A stretch of 13,942 nucleotides of DNA from JARYLZ01 sp964388275 (GTDB taxonomy: Bacteria > Bacteroidota > Ignavibacteria > SZUA-365), in assembly GCA_964388275.1 (NCBI GenBank), contig CAYLZD010000059.1:1-13942 (forward strand), given 5' to 3'. The notes beneath the pieces were generated by a model. It saw only the letters and a program-made list of their open reading frames with translations. It was not told where the DNA came from and did no database searches. Each line of letters starts with the position of its first letter. Position 1 is the first letter of the stretch. Of this stretch, positions 7,898 to 13,942 are shown in pieces. The position numbers and the translations under genes were made by a program.

Positions 7898-9127
7898 TCA
7901 ACAGGTGCGGCGGCCGTCGGAATTTCCTTCCACTCGCGGGAACATCAAAACACGCAATCCGACGAAAGGTATCAGCGGTATCGCGTATTTCTCCCATGTC
8001 TGATAGCTCCAGGGCATGATGAGAAAAAACGAAATTATGGAGAGATCGATCAGCAATTCCGCAGCAGTATCACCGCCTCGCAGAGCGTCAATCGCGGATC
8101 TTCCGACAGCGTACAATATATGCAATCCGGCCAGGAAACACAGGAACCACACGAGATGCACCAGAGCTCCGGAAGGCAGGATGGCAAGGAGGAAACGATG
8201 GAACAGGCCTACCGTCTCATGCCGCGTGAATTCCAGAGTAACCGCGGAAGGCGTCACAGGCGCGATAAAGTACAGAAACGAAAGGCACAGAATAGTAATA
8301 TGTGCCGTCGGCCCGAACAGGAAACTCTTCAAACGAAATATCAGCGCCGGAAACAGAAACACCGGCATGATGGAAATGTAAAGCGCAAGACTCGACGGGT
8401 TGAACGAGACCGGGCTCTGCTCTCCGAACGGTTCGAGCGCCTGCGGGGGCGCCACGCCGCCCCATAGAACAAACAGCGCGGCGAGCGGCACAAATGCCAG
8501 AGCCGACGCGGCCGCGCCGGCCGGAAAACGGCGGCCGGCAGCGTTTCGCCGTCTCAGCAGCGACACGGCCGCGTATGCCAAGTTCAGAAAGGCCGCGTAT
8601 TGGCGGATCAGCAGAGCCGACATGGAAGCCGCGCAGAAAACTCCGGCCCGGTCGCGCAGGGCCGCCCACAGCGCCAGGAGCAGAAAAAGCATCATCGCCA
8701 TATCGGTATAGACGAAAAAGCTGAGGCCGGCGCCGTATGGATTCGCGAGAAGAATGAAAGGAAGGAAAAACGAAGCCCCGCGGCTGAGTCGGACCTCCCT
8801 GGAGACGACGTGCAACACGATCCCGGCACCGAGCGAAAAAAGCATGGTGAGAGACCTCAAGGCGACCGGTTCGAAACCGAAAATCCCTCCCCAAGCCGCA
8901 TAGATGAGATAGAACAGCGGAGGCGTGCCGGCGTTGTAATCCGCAATGGCCGGCAAACCACGCTCGGCGAAATCCGCTACGACTCTCAAAAAATGGCACT
9001 CGTCGCTCCAGCAAGGCCTCTGCCAGCCGAAGGCGAAGGCAATGCCGCAAAGCGCAACGGCGTACGCGGCGGTGAACAGGATCAGATCCCGCGTCTGCGA
9101 AGCTTGCCGATGAAGATCAACGGCCAT
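7898..9127 (-). CDS. Polytopic GT-C membrane glycosyltransferase, ALG10/DIE2-like
   Basis: 409 aa, rich in hydrophobic helices (roughly 14-34, 67-84, 91-108, 117-131, 138-157, 166-190, 203-222, 247-268, 275-290, 312-340, 355-372, 380-396), so about 10-12 membrane segments. The first external loop carries the acidic pair WSDECHF (Asp42-Glu43), as expected for GT-C enzymes, followed by YNAGTPPLFYLIYA (64-77). The order DE...TPPLFYLI, then FFVYTDMAMMLF (137-148), then IRQYA (174-178) recalls the eukaryotic ALG10/DIE2 alpha-glucosyltransferase pattern (DE..., TPPGLY, YYTD, RQTN). This is from memory of the family. GT39/ArnT-like is the alternative. Such enzymes move a sugar from a polyprenyl-phosphate donor on the periplasmic face. 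The gene is 47 bp downstream of the NlpC gene and ends 20 bp before the Asp-box gene. ATG 9127 has no clear Shine-Dalgarno, so the start is tentative. Confidence 0.8.
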   Translation of the reverse strand: MAVDLHRQASQTRDLILFTAAYAVALCGIAFAFGWQRPCWSDECHFLRVVADFAERGLPAIADYNAGTPPLFYLIYAAWGGIFGFEPVALRSLTMLFSLGAGIVLHVVSREVRLSRGASFFLPFILLANPYGAGLSFFVYTDMAMMLFLLLALWAALRDRAGVFCAASMSALLIRQYAAFLNLAYAAVSLLRRRNAAGRRFPAGAAASALAFVPLAALFVLWGGVAPPQALEPFGEQSPVSFNPSSLALYISIMPVFLFPALIFRLKSFLFGPTAHITILCLSFLYFIAPVTPSAVTLEFTRHETVGLFHRFLLAILPSGALVHLVWFLCFLAGLHILYAVGRSAIDALRGGDTAAELLIDLSIISFFLIMPWSYQTWEKYAIPLIPFVGLRVLMFPRVEGNSDGRRTC

Positions 9128-9174
9128 TATTTGATGCCCGGATTAACGCGCCCGAGCCGGATGGCGCAAGGCCT

Positions 9175-9942
9175 CTACAGAGAACCCTCGCCCGCATGCG
9201 CCTGCAGGACGTTTGCGTCGACAAAACGGCCGCCCCAACGGAATCGCTCGGTGTAATATCCCTCGGAGAGATGCGTGTATATGACGCCCCTTCCGGTGGA
9301 CGAGTGGGCGAATACCCCGTTGCCAAGAAAAATACCCACATGTCCGATGCGTGTGGACCTCTTGTTTCGTCCCGTGAAAAAAACCATGTCGCCGAACTGC
9401 AGGCTGTCGGTATCGAATATGGGCACGAAACGCGCCGCCTGTACGCGCGATGATCCGTTGAACGCCGTCCTCAACGTGTTGCTCACGACGGCTGATGTGA
9501 AACCGGAACAATCCACGCCGCGCTTGGAACTCCCGCCGTAGCGGTATCGGGTGCCCAGCCAGGAGCTTATGTTCACCACCAGATCGTAGCGTAGCTGCGG
9601 ATGCCTGAAAGGAGAGCGGGTGTCGAAATCCGAACGTACGGGGATCAACCTGAGATCGGAAGCTCCGGCCTTTGCTTCGTGAACATCTGCAAGATACGGC
9701 AGGTATTCGCGGAGCACAGTCATCGCTTTCTGCTTTCCGTTCCCGTTTTTCCCCTTCGCTTTTTTCCGTTTGCTGCTCTTCGATTTCTTCGACTTGGCCT
9801 TCTTGGCGATTGCAGATGACACTGTTCCCGAAATCTTCTTGGTGCTTCTCTTGGAAGGACCTGCATCCGCCGGCTGTACCGTAAGTCCCGCCATCAGCAA
9901 TGCTATCGCAACGATCACACATTTCAGGGGATGTCTCTTCAT
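9175..9942 (-). CDS. Exported NlpC/P60 family cysteine peptidase (cell-wall hydrolase)
   Basis: 255 aa from the chosen start. A frame also opens at ATG 9954 (four residues more), but GGAG stands 6 nt before ATG 9942 and overlaps that earlier ATG, while ATG 9954 has no Shine-Dalgarno. Residues 1-27 form a signal peptide cut near ADA-GP. A strongly basic Lys/Ser linker follows (about 29-73, with KKAKSKKSKSSKRKK), then the NlpC/P60 domain (about 118-245). The catalytic Cys is in GVDCSGF (Cys145), the His in IGHVGIFLGNG (His201), and the third polar residue is His213 in FAHSS. The GTRYRYGG and FGDMVFF segments are typical. The family cleaves peptide stems of peptidoglycan, often the D-Glu-diamino acid bond. 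First gene of the minus-strand cluster; its promoter should lie in 9955-10300. The basic linker could bind anionic wall or nucleic acid polymers (inference). Confidence 0.92.
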   Translation of the reverse strand: MKRHPLKCVIVAIALLMAGLTVQPADAGPSKRSTKKISGTVSSAIAKKAKSKKSKSSKRKKAKGKNGNGKQKAMTVLREYLPYLADVHEAKAGASDLRLIPVRSDFDTRSPFRHPQLRYDLVVNISSWLGTRYRYGGSSKRGVDCSGFTSAVVSNTLRTAFNGSSRVQAARFVPIFDTDSLQFGDMVFFTGRNKRSTRIGHVGIFLGNGVFAHSSTGRGVIYTHLSEGYYTERFRWGGRFVDANVLQAHAGEGSL

Positions 9943-9948
9943 AATATG

Positions 9949-9953
9949 CTCCA
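9949..9953 (-). promoter_or_regulatory. Ribosome binding site deciding the NlpC/P60 gene start
   Basis: On the minus strand TGGAG lies 6 nt before ATG 9942. The same bases contain part of the alternative ATG 9954 (ATGGAG). That makes initiation at 9942 more likely and leaves the four-residue extension untranslated. Confidence 0.6.
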
Positions 9954-10020
9954 TTGTGACGAATTAGTTATGGTCTTTCATTTCGCACAGACTCAAGATT
10001 AAAAATTAGGGAATCGCCAC

Positions 10021-10047
10021 GGAGGAATCAATATGCTAAGTCTTTAA
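10021..10047 (+). promoter_or_regulatory. Shine-Dalgarno plus four-codon micro-ORF (possible leader peptide)
   Basis: GGAGG at 10021-10025 is the best Shine-Dalgarno in the window. It stands 7 nt before ATG 10033-10035, which opens the frame ATG CTA AGT CTT TAA (Met-Leu-Ser-Leu, stop at 10045-10047). It lies about 270 bp upstream of the Omp28-like gene on the same strand. It could be a leader peptide, the remnant 5' end of a lost gene, or chance. Confidence 0.3.
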
Positions 10048-10190
10048 TTTATGCATATCTCATAATAACAGTGCTTTAGCCGCCATTTGTCTTGAATTCA
10101 GGCTGTTTCGAGGGATTTCTTTGGCTCGGTTTCCGTGTATTTATCCTCGAATCGACCGAAGGCCGTCAATTGAAACAGGCCCGCGCGTCT

Positions 10191-10206
10191 CTGTAACCTC
10201 TTACAG
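10191..10206. promoter_or_regulatory. Perfect inverted repeat, candidate operator or hairpin
   Basis: CTGTAACCTCTTACAG has perfect 6-bp arms with a 4-nt centre. It sits 108 bp upstream of the first ATG of the Omp28-like gene. The size suits a dimeric regulator's operator or a small 5'-UTR hairpin. No regulator gene is in the window and no second copy was noticed. Confidence 0.35.
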
Positions 10207-10314
10207 CCCCGGCTTGTCAGAAATGAATACGAAGCGGTATTTTGTACGGCGATTGAATCCCGCCGCGCACAGCCCGCCGGCTAAATTCACACCAGCAGCT
10301 TCCGACATACCATC

Positions 10315-12414
10315 ATGGACGCGACTATGAAATTGCTTCCGATTCTCTGCATTCTGTTTTGTCTTGCGCAAGGCGTTTCGAGCCAGATTTATACCTACAC
10401 GTCCACAGTCGAGCAACGGCAGTTCGTCGCCGACCTGCGCCCTAATGCCGTTAACGTCTATCCTCCGCCGAAAAACGACGTCCTTTCGGAATGGCAGGAC
10501 CTCCCGTTCGCCTGGAATTTCTTCGGCAAACCTGTGACGGGATTTTTCATCAGCGACAACGGCTATCTCACCTTCGACAGCGGCGCCACGATAAGCGACA
10601 ACGCGAATACGGCGCTTCCCTCGGCTTCAGCGCCCCGCAACGCCATATTCGCGTTCTGGGAGGACTTGTACACGCAGGCGGGGTCTCCACAATGGTCCAA
10701 CGAGGTGCGCTCGCTACTCTGGGGCACGGCGCCGAATCGCGTTCTCGTAATCATGTGGACCGGCGTGGCGGTGGTCGGCGCTCGCTATTCCTCCAGCAAC
10801 ACGCTGGCGTTCTGCATAGCAATTCACGAGGGCGGCGGCTTCGACGTGGTTTTCGTCGGAGGCAACACCACGATTCGCACTTCAGCCACAATCGGCGTTC
10901 AGAACGAGGACGGCAGCGTCGGTGTGATGGTGGAAGGAAGCCCTGACTTCCGCTATCCCGCGGTCACCGCCGATCCCAACGACGATATCAGCTACCGCTT
11001 CTCCTGGTCCTCCAACGCCGTCGACTTGGGAGTCAACGCGCACTGGCTGCCGCAAACCGCCGTGATCAACACGCCGGTAACCGTGCGCGGCGCCGTGAAG
11101 AATCTCGGCAGCGAGAAAATCGCTTCCTTCGATCTTTCGTACAGCGTTGACGGCGGCGCCGAAGTTACCGATTCGTTCAACGGCTTGGATATCCCCTCCA
11201 ACGGGACGTACAATTTCATGCATTCAATGCCATGGACGCCGACGGAAGCCGGTCGTTTCCATGATGTGCGGTTGAGCATCGGCAACGTCAACGGCGGCGG
11301 TACGGATACGAATCCGGACAATGACGTGATCACCGCGCGCGTTTTCACTCAACTCGGCAACACCGGGGTGAAACGCCCGCTGATCGAGGAATTCACCGGC
11401 GCCTGGTGCGGCTGGTGTCCCGACGGCGCCGTGCAGATGCAGCTGATTGAGAGCGCGATGCCGGGCGCCGTTCTGCTGGCAATACACGCAGGCGGCGTGG
11501 ACTCGATGATAGTTCCGGAGGGAGCGGAAATTGCATCCGCTTTTTCTCCTTCTTATCCGCAGGCGATGATAGACCGCACGCTGTTCCCCGGACAGGTTAA
11601 GGTGCCGATAAACCGCACAGGCGGCGCGTGGCTGAATCGCGCACAGCAGCAGGAAGCGCTCGAGACACCGCTGTCACTGCTCATCGAACCCGCGTTCAAT
11701 CCGTCGGACAGAACGGCTGATGTGAAAGTGACGGTGCGCTTCGACGATTTCCTGTATCCCGGCGACGCCCGCTTGAATGTGTTTCTCGTCGAAGACAGGA
11801 TCAGCGGCGCGGGCAGGGGCTGGGATCAGAACAATTCCTACAGCAACAATTCCAGCTACCCCGACCACCCTTACTACGGCGAATCCAATCCGATAGTCGG
11901 TTTCGTGCACAGGCATGTGTTGCGCGCGTCTTTGACGGGCGCTTGGGGAGTGCAAATCCCCGGCGGCATACAGGCGGGATCCGCGTGGGATAAAACGTTC
12001 CTTTATTCCATACCTGATAACTGGAAGGAAGCCGACGTCGGCGTGATAGCCTTTGTCAGCTATCATGATACTGATGTCACGAAGCGCCGGATAGTCAACG
12101 CGCAGGAAGCTCATCTGCTTCACCAGACCTCCGTACGGAATTCGCTTCCCGGCGTGTTTTCCGCAGGAGAGGCATACCCGAGCCCGGCCCACGGCACGGC
12201 CTTTCTGAGGCTCGATCTGCCCGAGGCGGCTCGCGTGAGGGCGGAGGTTATTGACGCGCTCGGCCGTTCAGCCGATGTGTCGCTGGATGCGCGCCTCGAA
12301 GCGGGTGTCCACCATCTGAAACTGGCGTCCGCCCTTCTTCGCCCGGGAGCGTACATAGTACGGATCGACGCGGGGGGATCCTCGGTCTTCAGAAAAATGG
12401 TCGTCGCGCGTTGA
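10315..12414 (+). CDS. T9SS-exported Omp28-related protein with nidogen-like and CARDB-type domains
   Basis: 699 aa. The start could equally be Met5 (ATG 10327), which begins a cleaner signal peptide (MKLLPILCILFCLAQG, cut near VSS-Q). Neither ATG has a good Shine-Dalgarno. Residues about 60-230 look like a nidogen-type domain (FISDNGYLTF, then IFAFWEDL, then FDVVFVGG and IGVQNEDGS). Residues about 237-345 resemble a CARDB/Ig-like domain (VTVRGAVKNLGS...DTNPDNDVITARV). Residues about 352-600 are an Omp28-related thioredoxin-like domain with EEFTGAWCGWCPDG, giving a CxxC at Cys365-Cys368. Residues about 618-699 are a T9SS sorting domain (starting YPSP, ending FRKMVVAR). Omp28 proteins are surface proteins of uncertain function; a redox-active or adhesive role is inference. 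The CxxC is intact. The gene is followed 10 bp later by a GT2 gene, suggesting co-transcription. Confidence 0.88.
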   Translation: MDATMKLLPILCILFCLAQGVSSQIYTYTSTVEQRQFVADLRPNAVNVYPPPKNDVLSEWQDLPFAWNFFGKPVTGFFISDNGYLTFDSGATISDNANTALPSASAPRNAIFAFWEDLYTQAGSPQWSNEVRSLLWGTAPNRVLVIMWTGVAVVGARYSSSNTLAFCIAIHEGGGFDVVFVGGNTTIRTSATIGVQNEDGSVGVMVEGSPDFRYPAVTADPNDDISYRFSWSSNAVDLGVNAHWLPQTAVINTPVTVRGAVKNLGSEKIASFDLSYSVDGGAEVTDSFNGLDIPSNGTYNFMHSMPWTPTEAGRFHDVRLSIGNVNGGGTDTNPDNDVITARVFTQLGNTGVKRPLIEEFTGAWCGWCPDGAVQMQLIESAMPGAVLLAIHAGGVDSMIVPEGAEIASAFSPSYPQAMIDRTLFPGQVKVPINRTGGAWLNRAQQQEALETPLSLLIEPAFNPSDRTADVKVTVRFDDFLYPGDARLNVFLVEDRISGAGRGWDQNNSYSNNSSYPDHPYYGESNPIVGFVHRHVLRASLTGAWGVQIPGGIQAGSAWDKTFLYSIPDNWKEADVGVIAFVSYHDTDVTKRRIVNAQEAHLLHQTSVRNSLPGVFSAGEAYPSPAHGTAFLRLDLPEAARVRAEVIDALGRSADVSLDARLEAGVHHLKLASALLRPGAYIVRIDAGGSSVFRKMVVAR

Positions 12415-12424
12415 TGACAGACGC

Positions 12425-13444
12425 ATGAATTCGGAAGGCGGACCTGTCGGGACAATAAGGAAGTCCCTCCTCGTCTCTATTGTCACCTACGGCGGCTTCG
12501 AGCGCGCGCTCGCGGCGGCGCAATGCCTCCTCGCCGCCGCCCGCGCGGCTTCCATCGACACCGGCATCGTCATCGTGGACAATTTCATGCGCTACAGCGA
12601 CGAGGAAAAGCGCCGGCTGCTATCCACCGCGGCCGCCTGCGATTGCTCCGCGCATTTCATCGATGAGGATATTTCCGATTCAGAAAGCCCTGATCCGAGC
12701 GCCGCGACGTTTCCGGCGCCCGCGAGGATGCTATACGTGTCGCCGGCCGGCAATCTCGGTTATGCGCGCGCGCACAATCTCGCCTTTCGACTGGGGATTT
12801 CCGGCGCCGACTATGACGCCTTTCTCGTGACCGCGCCTGATGTCCGCATGGACACTCCGGGCGGTCTGGAGGTTCTTCTCGACACACTGGCGGAACTGCC
12901 GTCCGCCGGCGTAATCGGTCCGAAAGTGGTCGACGAGACCGGCCGCATCCAGGGGCCTTTCCGCTTCCAGAGCGCTGCCGCCCGGTATGGACCACTCCTC
13001 ATCGCTCCCCTGCTGCGCATGTTCACCGGCACATATTTCCTGAGCGATCGCATCGAGAATGCAGGGAGCGGATTTGTATACCGGCTGATGGGCTGCTTCA
13101 TGCTGTTTCGCAAATCCGCCTTCGAGCTGGCCGGCGGTTTCGATGAACGGACTTTCCTTTACGGCGAAGAGAGCATGATGGCGGAACGTCTCCGCGCCGC
13201 GGGCGCGGGATGCTATTACAGGGGCGACGTGACTGTGCTGCACGAAAGCGGCGCGAGCATAGCGGCCCACCACGCCGCGCTCGACATGCTCCGGATGCGT
13301 TACGAAAGCGACATGCGTTATTACGAGGACTACCGGCTCGCTTCGCCGCTGTCGCTTGCGCTTGCCAGGTCGGGTTACTTCGTCTTCCTTAAATTCTGGG
13401 CGCCTCTGTCAGCTCTGTTCAGACGCCCGCGTCGGCGAAAGTGA
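12425..13444 (+). CDS. Family 2 glycosyltransferase, rhamnosyltransferase-like
   Basis: 339 aa, without signal peptide, so a cytoplasmic GT-A enzyme that probably works at the membrane. It would use a nucleotide-sugar donor to extend a surface glycan. Seen in sequence: the first strand SLLVSIVTYGG (14-24), IVIVDNF (48-54), the acceptor-side GNLGYARAHNLAF (109-121), DAFLVTAPDVRM (131-142) where the family usually has a D-x-D or NPD, and GCFMLFRKSAFELAGGFDERTFLYGEE split over 223-249, the classic GT2/WcaE-RfbN-type block with the catalytic-base acid in GEE (247-249). The end is basic (RRPRRRK) after a hydrophobic stretch (about 311-332) that may lie on the membrane. The start ATG follows the upstream stop by 10 bp with no obvious Shine-Dalgarno, so translational coupling is plausible. 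The acceptor is unknown; an O-antigen or A-LPS-like glycan would fit the T9SS neighbours. Confidence 0.88.
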   Translation: MNSEGGPVGTIRKSLLVSIVTYGGFERALAAAQCLLAAARAASIDTGIVIVDNFMRYSDEEKRRLLSTAAACDCSAHFIDEDISDSESPDPSAATFPAPARMLYVSPAGNLGYARAHNLAFRLGISGADYDAFLVTAPDVRMDTPGGLEVLLDTLAELPSAGVIGPKVVDETGRIQGPFRFQSAAARYGPLLIAPLLRMFTGTYFLSDRIENAGSGFVYRLMGCFMLFRKSAFELAGGFDERTFLYGEESMMAERLRAAGAGCYYRGDVTVLHESGASIAAHHAALDMLRMRYESDMRYYEDYRLASPLSLALARSGYFVFLKFWAPLSALFRRPRRRK

Positions 13445-13473
13445 CGGATCCGCCCGCGCTGCGCGTAAACGCC

Positions 13474-13501
13474 AACGTTCAACGTTCAACGTCCAACGTC
13501 C
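13474..13501. repeat. 7-bp tandem repeat, four units
   Basis: Two AACGTTC units (13474-13487) are followed by two AACGTCC units (13488-13501), 30 bp after the stop of the GT2 gene. The unit length excludes a simple codon repeat. It is a short simple-sequence tract just before the larger repeat array and has no obvious coding role. Confidence 0.75.
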
Positions 13502-13527
13502 CAGGCCCTCCCCGCAAATTTGCAGGT

Positions 13528-13942
13528 GTCCTCGTGTCGACTTGCATAAGTCCTTTTACCGGCTTGCACTGTTTTTCCGCCGCGTGCGGCGTCCTTCGTG
13601 ACGACCTGCACAGCCACTCGCGACAACTAACAAGCGTCCTCGTGACGACCTGCACGGCCACTCGCGCCCGCTTACCGGCACTTAAAGCGCGCTGACGAGC
13701 ACCGGAAGAGGACTTGCCCGCACTTATACATGCTCGCACGGCACTTGATGCATGCTTACAAGCGGCTTTTACTCACTCGCAGTTGTCCTCGCGGCAACTT
13801 GCTCAGGCACTCGTGACAACTTGCAACCGTCCTCGTGACGACCTGCACAGCCACTCGCGCATGATTACCCGCACTTTTTGCGTGCCTGCGAACTCTCGAA
13901 GCACGCATGCACAGGCACTCGCGCAAACCTGCCGGCTTCCTC
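13528..13942. repeat. Two-level degenerate repeat array, running off the window end
   Basis: Full units of about 44-45 bp start near 13591, 13636, 13785 and 13829, with a partial one at 13528. Each is built from two related half-units of about 21-22 bp. One begins CCTCGTGACGACCTGCA and the other CACTCGCGACAACTTGCA or a close variant. A 26-bp core is identical in the copies at about 13597-13622 and 13834-13859. Between 13667 and 13784, and after 13860, more divergent copies contain CCCGCACTT...TGC words. It continues to the last base (CACTCGCG at about 13916). No convincing gene crosses it. Conserved spacing without unique spacers rules out CRISPR. It may be an old tandem satellite or an extragenic element cluster. 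Confidence 0.75.

Larger units (their letters stand above)
9955..10314. other. Divergent intergenic/promoter region
   Basis: This 360-bp region lies between the minus-strand NlpC gene and the plus-strand Omp28-like gene, so it must hold promoters in both directions. It has an AT-rich core (about 9990-10070) that contrasts with the GC-rich genes. On the minus strand, TTGATT and TAATTT are spaced 17 nt apart, a weak sigma70-like candidate for the NlpC operon. On the plus strand, CATAAT at 10061-10066 resembles a -10 box but has no matching -35. A clean Bacteroidota-type TAnnTTTG box was not found. The region also holds the micro-ORF at 10021-10047 and the inverted repeat at 10191-10206. Confidence 0.5.

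Noticed and set aside
7878..7997. Forty-residue N-terminal extension of the Asp-box protein
   Set aside because: It would bury the signal peptide and overlap the upstream gene, and ATG 7877 has an ideal AAGGAG.
9143..9922. 259-codon second frame on the minus strand over the NlpC gene
   Set aside because: The true frame carries the signal peptide and the Cys/His/His catalytic set; this one shows no family features.
10121..10330. 69-codon frame starting with TTG in the divergent region
   Set aside because: It has no Shine-Dalgarno and no recognisable features, and it overlaps the start of the Omp28-like gene.
13571..13591. CGCCGC/GCGGCG hairpin as a terminator for the GT2 operon
   Set aside because: The T-run lies before the hairpin on the plus strand, the wrong side for a rho-independent terminator, and the loop is only 2 nt unless the stem is shortened.
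13441..13739. Short frames of 84 and 86 codons on both strands across the repeat array
   Set aside because: They only translate the degenerate repeats. They have no good start context and the repeat drifts out of frame.
13528..13942. CRISPR array
   Set aside because: Repeats are degenerate, split into related half-units, and without unique spacers of constant length. No cas genes are nearby.

Overview
The window looks like a chromosomal segment of a GC-rich member of the Bacteroidota / wider FCB group. Three of the seven genes encode very large secreted proteins that start with a signal peptide and end in a type IX secretion (T9SS) type A sorting domain. These sorting domains have YPNP-like starts, a GRxxA-type turn, a (S/R)PG(T/A)Y-like strand and a basic C-terminus. 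T9SS is confined to this group. The high GC content points to the Chlorobiota / Ignavibacteria / Kapabacteria / Rhodothermota side rather than AT-rich Flavobacteriia; that placement is inference. No rRNA, tRNA, CRISPR or prophage was seen.

Layout. (1) 1-226: non-coding, with a short palindrome, a strong REP-like hairpin and four degenerate copies of a 27-29 bp repeat, lying just 3' of a small HUH/Y1 transposase gene (227-682, minus). (2) 834-9942: four minus-strand genes with gaps of about 47, 20 and 51 bp, probably one transcription unit. In transcription order they encode an exported NlpC/P60 cysteine peptidase, a polytopic GT-C (ALG10/DIE2-like) glycosyltransferase, a two-propeller Asp-box (VPS10/BNR-like) T9SS protein, and a T9SS protein with lamin-tail, two OB-like, FnIII-like and two HKD phospholipase-D domains. 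(3) 9943-10314: a divergent intergenic region with an AT-rich core, a near-perfect Shine-Dalgarno followed by a four-codon micro-ORF, and a perfect 6-bp inverted repeat. (4) 10315-13444: two plus-strand genes 10 bp apart, encoding a nidogen-like/CARDB/Omp28 (CxxC) T9SS protein and a GT2 rhamnosyltransferase-like enzyme. (5) 13445-13942: non-coding, with a 7-bp tandem repeat and then a two-level degenerate repeat array that runs off the window.

How it may fit together (inference): the two divergent units combine cell-wall hydrolysis, glycan assembly (a lipid-donor GT-C enzyme and a nucleotide-sugar GT2 enzyme) and three cell-surface cargo proteins. T9SS cargo is usually attached to A-LPS-type glycans, so linkage of glycosyltransferases with T9SS cargo makes sense. 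The most unusual item is the exported double-HKD protein. Its lamin-tail/OB architecture resembles that of extracellular nucleases, but the catalytic module is PLD. The two repeat-rich ends, which are unrelated to each other in sequence, are the main non-coding structures needing an explanation.
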